This document shows, piece by piece, positions 60,527 to 64,000 of a stretch of DNA of 64,000 bases. Origin of the DNA: Paenarthrobacter nitroguajacolicus. GTDB lineage: Bacteria > Actinomycetota > Actinomycetes > Actinomycetales > Micrococcaceae. Numbering within the stretch: position 1 is the stretch's first letter; each line of letters starts with the position of its first letter. The notes below the pieces were generated by a model. That model did not search any database. It was not told the DNA's origin and saw only the letters and a program-made list of their open reading frames with translations. Location: the NCBI RefSeq assembly GCF_007786235.1, contig NZ_VNFK01000016.1, positions 46,831 to 110,830 of the forward strand. Direction: 5' to 3'. The position numbers and the translations under genes were made by a program.

Positions 60527-61426
60527 ATGCGAATCGTGATGTCCGGTGCGTCGGGAATGATCGGGATGGCCTTGTCGAATCAACTGGCCACCCAAGGCCA
60601 TGACGTCATCCGACTGGTGCGCCGCCCTCCGAGGAACACGGGGGAACGAAGCTGGGACCCAGCCAGGGGCGAACTCGATGCCGGCGTGCTGGACGGCAGT
60701 GACGCTGTGGTCAACCTCTCAGGCGCCGGAATAGGAGAGCGCCCATGGACACGACGGAGGATCAGGGTCCTTCGGGAATCCCGCTTGCAGGCAACGCAAA
60801 CTCTCACCGCTGCCATGCGACGGCTCGGCACACCGCCCGCATCATTCATCAGCCAATCCGCTTCCGGCTACTATGGCGCCTCACGCGAAGGTGTCCTGCG
60901 TGAGGACTCCGGCCACGGCGGGGGTGTCCTTGGCCCCCTGTGCGTAGATTGGGAACGCGCCGCTCGGACGGCGCCGGCGAGTGTGCGGGTTGTCAATCCC
61001 AGGACGGGCGTCGTACTCAGCACCTCCGGTGGTGCGCTCGGGCCACTGCTCCCCCTGCTGAAGCTTGGTTTGGGTGGCCCGTTCGGGAACGGCCGACAGT
61101 ACTGGCCGTGGATCACCCTTGCCGACGAAGCGGCAGCCCTTGCCTACCTCCTGACATCGGACCTCGAGGGGCCGGTGAATGTGTGTGCTCCAGAAAGCGC
61201 AGACGTGAACGCAATTGTGGCGGGTATCGCGAAGGCCTTCCACCGGCCCGCTTTTTGCCGCGTGCCACGACCAGCCCTGCGCTTGGTCCTGGGCCAGCTC
61301 GCAGACGAACTCGTTTTGGCGAATCAAAGGATGGAACCCGCCCGATTGTCGGAAGCAGGGTTCCAGTGGCGGCACCCCTTGCTGTCTGATGCCATGGCTT
61401 GGCTGACTGAGGACAAGGCCCGCTGA
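60527..61426 (+). CDS. TIGR01777-family NAD-dependent epimerase/dehydratase-like protein
   Basis: 299 residues, atypical SDR (SDR39U1-like). The cofactor motif is MSGASGMIGMAL, the active-site region SASGYYGASREG, and the typical C-terminal segment is GNGRQYWPWITLADEAAAL with a DUF1731-like end (PALRLVLGQLADELVLANQRMEPARL, key LANQRMEP). The substrate is unknown. The start at 60527 was preferred for GGTGAG upstream and for alignment to the family's MRIVxSGASG. A longer start at 60512 is possible. The mycobacterial orthologue also lies between dlaT and lipB. Confidence 0.92.
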   Translation: MRIVMSGASGMIGMALSNQLATQGHDVIRLVRRPPRNTGERSWDPARGELDAGVLDGSDAVVNLSGAGIGERPWTRRRIRVLRESRLQATQTLTAAMRRLGTPPASFISQSASGYYGASREGVLREDSGHGGGVLGPLCVDWERAARTAPASVRVVNPRTGVVLSTSGGALGPLLPLLKLGLGGPFGNGRQYWPWITLADEAAALAYLLTSDLEGPVNVCAPESADVNAIVAGIAKAFHRPAFCRVPRPALRLVLGQLADELVLANQRMEPARLSEAGFQWRHPLLSDAMAWLTEDKAR

Positions 61427-61447
61427 ACAACCCTGCGGCACGATCGT

Positions 61448-63100
61448 TCAGTCTGCGGTGACGGGCCCGAGAATCTCCAGGACCCACCAACGCCCCGCCG
61501 AGCGGACCAGGTGCAAACGGAGTTGCTGTGGAGCTACCGGCTCCTGCGCCCGAACCTTGGCCCCCGTTGTAAGGCGTTCCTCATATCCGGATGTGGCAGC
61601 ACTGAGACTGACCAGCACATGGTCTGTTTGCGGGGAGTCGTCCACCGTCACGCCGGACAGCGTGGTGACTAGTCCTGCGAACACGGTGCCGGACTCGCGG
61701 AGGTAGTCCCCCACCTCCTTATCAGCAGCCTCGGCCGGCGACCCTGGCGCGTTAACCAACGCCAACACCTCAAGGCGTCCCTCACCCAATGCAAGGTCAC
61801 GCACTGCCGCCAACGCCGAGACCGCAACTTCAGGGTCCTCGGAATGAAGCCCTTGGGCGAGCCTCGCCGGAAGTTCGACGGAGGGCGGTCCACCCGGCGC
61901 CTTCCGGGTCGTGGCCAAGGGATCCTCCAGTGGTGCCAGGTTCAACGCCGGCGCCGGAGGTTGGTTCTGCTGCCAAACGGCCCACGACCCAGCACCGACC
62001 AGCACGGCCGCCGCGACCGAGAGACCCAGACGGAGACTGAGACCAACAGCTTTAGGCCGGCCCTTTAAAGGTCGGCCACGGCCTTCACGTGAGGGTGCGG
62101 ACCTGGGCATGTGCTTGGGCTTGGGCTGAAACCCGCGAGTCAGGGCGATCCGCCACGCCACCACCCAACGCGGCGTCCGGCGCCGTGCTCGACGCAAGGC
62201 TTGACGCCGTGTCAAGAGTTCAGGAATGACGGAGTGGTGCACAGACCCTGACAAGTCCAACGCCTCAGGGCCGGCACTTCTGAAGACCGCCGTACTGAAT
62301 TCACGGGCGGACGGCCGCCGCTGGGGATCGGGGTCCAGTGCCGCTTCCAGGGCTGCGGTGAGGGCTTTGGGCACGTCGGGCGCTACCAGGGACAGCGGTG
62401 GGCGGTGCCGCTCCACCCCAGGGACGGCCCCAGTCAGGCAATACCATCCCACCGCCGCGAGGGAATACACGTCGCGCTGCGGCAGGAGTTCGCGCCCTGC
62501 TGCGCTCCCCTCGCCCAAGGCAATGCTTGCAGGGTCCAGAAAACCTTGCGTCCCAACGTCCGCATTCCCGTGCGGGTCGCCCACCCGGGCGGCAAAGCCG
62601 AGGTCCGCCAAGAGGGGCTTTCCTTCGGCGGTGAACAAGATGTTTGCCGGTGATACGTCCCCGTGCACCGTTCCGCTGCCATGCAGGTAGTCCAACACTT
62701 GGGCAATAGGCGTCAATATGGTGATGGTTTCACCAACAGGGAGTCTCCCCCGCCCGGACATGAGGTTGGCCAGACTGCCGCCCGCCGCGTAGTCCATGAC
62801 CAGGCCATAGGATGCCCCAGGCGTTCCACCCACCTGGAGCAGTTCGTGAACACGGACAAGATGCTCATGCCTGAGCCCGGAGAGGAGTCGAAGTTCGCGC
62901 GTTACCTCATCAAGCACCGTCCGTTGCAACGCCGGACCATCCGGTTCCCGGGCCCCGAAGCACTTGACTGCGAACCGTGCCCCATCCTTGTCCCGGGTCA
63001 CGAGCCACACTGTAGAACTGCTGCCCCGACCCAGTTGGCGGGACGTGGCATAGCCCGGAATGAGGGGCAGCACGGCAGCGGTAGTATCCAGAGTTTCCAT
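61448..63100 (-). CDS. Atypical Ser/Thr protein kinase, membrane-anchored
   Basis: 550 residues. The kinase domain (about 15-272) has GRGSSSTVW for the Gly loop, Lys46 in FAVKCFG and Glu69 as likely salt-bridge partner. The catalytic loop reads HGDVSPAN (146-153), with Gly in place of the usual Arg of HRD, and the metal motif is DLG (166-168), not DFG. The catalytic Asp, Asn and metal Asp are kept, so activity is plausible. A basic linker precedes one membrane helix (about 354-376) and an extracellular domain of about 170 residues of unknown fold. The start has no ribosome site; a TTG two codons upstream is an alternative. Confidence 0.9.
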   Translation of the reverse strand: METLDTTAAVLPLIPGYATSRQLGRGSSSTVWLVTRDKDGARFAVKCFGAREPDGPALQRTVLDEVTRELRLLSGLRHEHLVRVHELLQVGGTPGASYGLVMDYAAGGSLANLMSGRGRLPVGETITILTPIAQVLDYLHGSGTVHGDVSPANILFTAEGKPLLADLGFAARVGDPHGNADVGTQGFLDPASIALGEGSAAGRELLPQRDVYSLAAVGWYCLTGAVPGVERHRPPLSLVAPDVPKALTAALEAALDPDPQRRPSAREFSTAVFRSAGPEALDLSGSVHHSVIPELLTRRQALRRARRRTPRWVVAWRIALTRGFQPKPKHMPRSAPSREGRGRPLKGRPKAVGLSLRLGLSVAAAVLVGAGSWAVWQQNQPPAPALNLAPLEDPLATTRKAPGGPPSVELPARLAQGLHSEDPEVAVSALAAVRDLALGEGRLEVLALVNAPGSPAEAADKEVGDYLRESGTVFAGLVTTLSGVTVDDSPQTDHVLVSLSAATSGYEERLTTGAKVRAQEPVAPQQLRLHLVRSAGRWWVLEILGPVTAD

Positions 63101-63236
63101 AGACAAGGTTTACCGGAAGCCGGGATTTCCCGCAGAAGTTATCCACAGGCAGTCCGTCGGCGGGGGCTGAGGCCCGACAGTTCCGGATGCGACTGAGAGC
63201 TTCACCACAAAACGATGGCCAGTCTCCTGCTGGGTC

Positions 63237-63242
63237 TAAGCT
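63237..63242 (+). promoter_or_regulatory. -10 box of a leaderless promoter (lipB)
   Basis: TAAGCT, seven bases before ATG 63250; no ribosome site in between. Confidence 0.6.
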
Positions 63243-63249
63243 TGAACCC

Positions 63250-63918
63250 ATGACTCTTGAGTTTTCACAACTGGGTCTCGCCCCTGATTTCGTTGACTAT
63301 GTGCAGGGCTGGGATCTGCAGCGCGAGATCCACAACAAAGTTGTTGCGGGCGAGAACAACAGCACCGTCCTCCTTCTTGAGCACGCCGCCGTCTACACGG
63401 CCGGTAAGCTCACTGAAGACCACGAGCGCCCCTTTGACGGCACGCCCGTTGTTCCCGTGGACCGCGGTGGCAAGTTAACGTGGCACGGCCCTGGACAGCT
63501 GATTGCTTATCCCATTCTCAAGCTCAAGAACCGCGCGGGCATCCGCGACTACGTGGAGCGTCTTGAAGCAACCATGATCGCCGTCATCAAGGACTACGGC
63601 ATCAACGCAGTGACGGTCAAGGGACGCGCTGGAGTCTGGATCCTGGCTGATGACAAAGGTCCGGACCGCAAGATTGCCGCCATAGGCATTCGAGTCCTGG
63701 ACGGCGTCACCATGCATGGTGTTGCCATCAACTGCAGCAATGACCTCGCTCCCTACGCGCAGATCATCGCCTGTGGAATCACCGACGCCAGCGTCACCAC
63801 CATGTCGCTGGAAACCGGCCGAACCATCAACCCGGCCGACATCGTTGACCGCTTCGTGGAAGAATTCCGCAAGCACGAAGAAGCACTCGTTTCCACCCCC
63901 GAAGGAGCACTACAGTGA
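63250..63918 (+). CDS. lipB: Octanoyl-[acyl carrier protein]:protein N-octanoyltransferase
   Basis: 222 residues. It moves octanoate from ACP to the lipoyl domains of E2 and related proteins. The family segment RGGKLTWHGPGQLIAYPIL, Lys141 in RKIAAIGIRV and the catalytic Cys175 in IIACGITDAS are present. The start ATG 63250 is supported by the leaderless -10 box. Its stop overlaps the lipA start as GTGA, so the two are coupled. The double-lipoyl E2 at 53.6-55.3 kb is an obvious target. Confidence 0.96.
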   Translation: MTLEFSQLGLAPDFVDYVQGWDLQREIHNKVVAGENNSTVLLLEHAAVYTAGKLTEDHERPFDGTPVVPVDRGGKLTWHGPGQLIAYPILKLKNRAGIRDYVERLEATMIAVIKDYGINAVTVKGRAGVWILADDKGPDRKIAAIGIRVLDGVTMHGVAINCSNDLAPYAQIIACGITDASVTTMSLETGRTINPADIVDRFVEEFRKHEEALVSTPEGALQ

Positions 63919-64000
63919 CCTTGGCACCTGAAGGCCGTAAGTTGCTGCGCGTTGAGCAGCGTAATTCTGCGGTACCGGTTGAACGTAAGCCTGAGTGGAT
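63915..64000 (+). CDS. lipA: Lipoyl synthase, N-terminus (3' partial)
   Basis: The first 28 codons before the window edge read VTLAPEGRKLLRVEQRN then SAVPVERKPEWI, the typical actinobacterial LipA start. The radical-SAM cysteines lie beyond the edge. It begins with GTG overlapping lipB, with GAAGGAG upstream. LipA inserts the two sulphurs that turn octanoyl into lipoyl groups. Confidence 0.93.
   Translation, partial: MTLAPEGRKLLRVEQRNSAVPVERKPEW

Overview
This is a 64 kb chromosomal window from a high-GC actinobacterium. It most resembles the Micrococcaceae (Arthrobacter, Paenarthrobacter or a close relative). Grounds for this are the gene content (SepH, DUF4193, DUF3093, DUF3159, DUF3710, DUF5998, a DUF7455 protein beside sigA, a PAC2-family protein and a tricorn-like protease), the frequent GTG/TTG starts, and the many likely leaderless genes with a TANNNT box 6-8 bases before the start codon. 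I see no tRNA, rRNA, CRISPR array, insertion sequence or prophage. The window is almost entirely core genome.

Layout. 1-4.4 kb: the end of an RNase D-like HRDC protein, then a fadA-fadB beta-oxidation operon behind a perfect palindrome. 4.5-9 kb: aldo/keto reductase, a small helix-hairpin-helix protein, and a dxs-DUF402-unknown operon. 9-15.5 kb: aconitase, then a KimA-like APC permease coupled to a TrmA-family RNA methyltransferase. 15.6-22.1 kb: paired TrkA proteins, DUF3159, an OB-fold protein, DUF3710, dut, DUF3093, DUF4193 and sepH. From memory, the order from dxs to sigA recalls the Rv2681-Rv2703 region of Mycobacterium tuberculosis. 22-27.5 kb: thymidine kinase, a phosphodiesterase-like protein, DUF5998 and a GNAT/CoA-ligase fusion. 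27.6-32 kb: a type IIA topoisomerase A subunit, VOC, DinB-like and GNAT proteins. 32-40 kb: cytochrome bd operon (cydA, cydB, fused cydDC) facing a blaI-M56 peptidase pair. 40-44 kb: a ChrB-like regulator facing an MFS exporter, then the topoisomerase B subunit. 44-49.9 kb: DUF7455, sigA, DUF4192, MFS and PAC2. 50-55.3 kb: leucyl aminopeptidase, lpdA and the 2-oxoacid dehydrogenase E2. 55.4-64 kb: a four-helix membrane protein, VOC, OsmC, tricorn-like protease, TIGR01777 epimerase, an atypical Ser/Thr kinase, lipB and the start of lipA.

How the genes connect. The lpdA, E2, lipB and lipA genes form a lipoate-dependent dehydrogenase neighbourhood. The permease plus two TrkA proteins suggest regulated potassium uptake. 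The clearest regulatory signal is a 17-bp palindrome of the form TTCTACNNNNNGTAGAA. Three copies lie between cydA and blaI and a fourth lies upstream of the small membrane protein at 55.5 kb, which suggests that a BlaI-type repressor controls cytochrome bd and an unlinked membrane protein. I found no clearly new multi-gene system. The best leads are this BlaI network, the ChrB-MFS pair with its own operator, the paired palindromes upstream of sepH, and the unknown gene cotranscribed with dxs.
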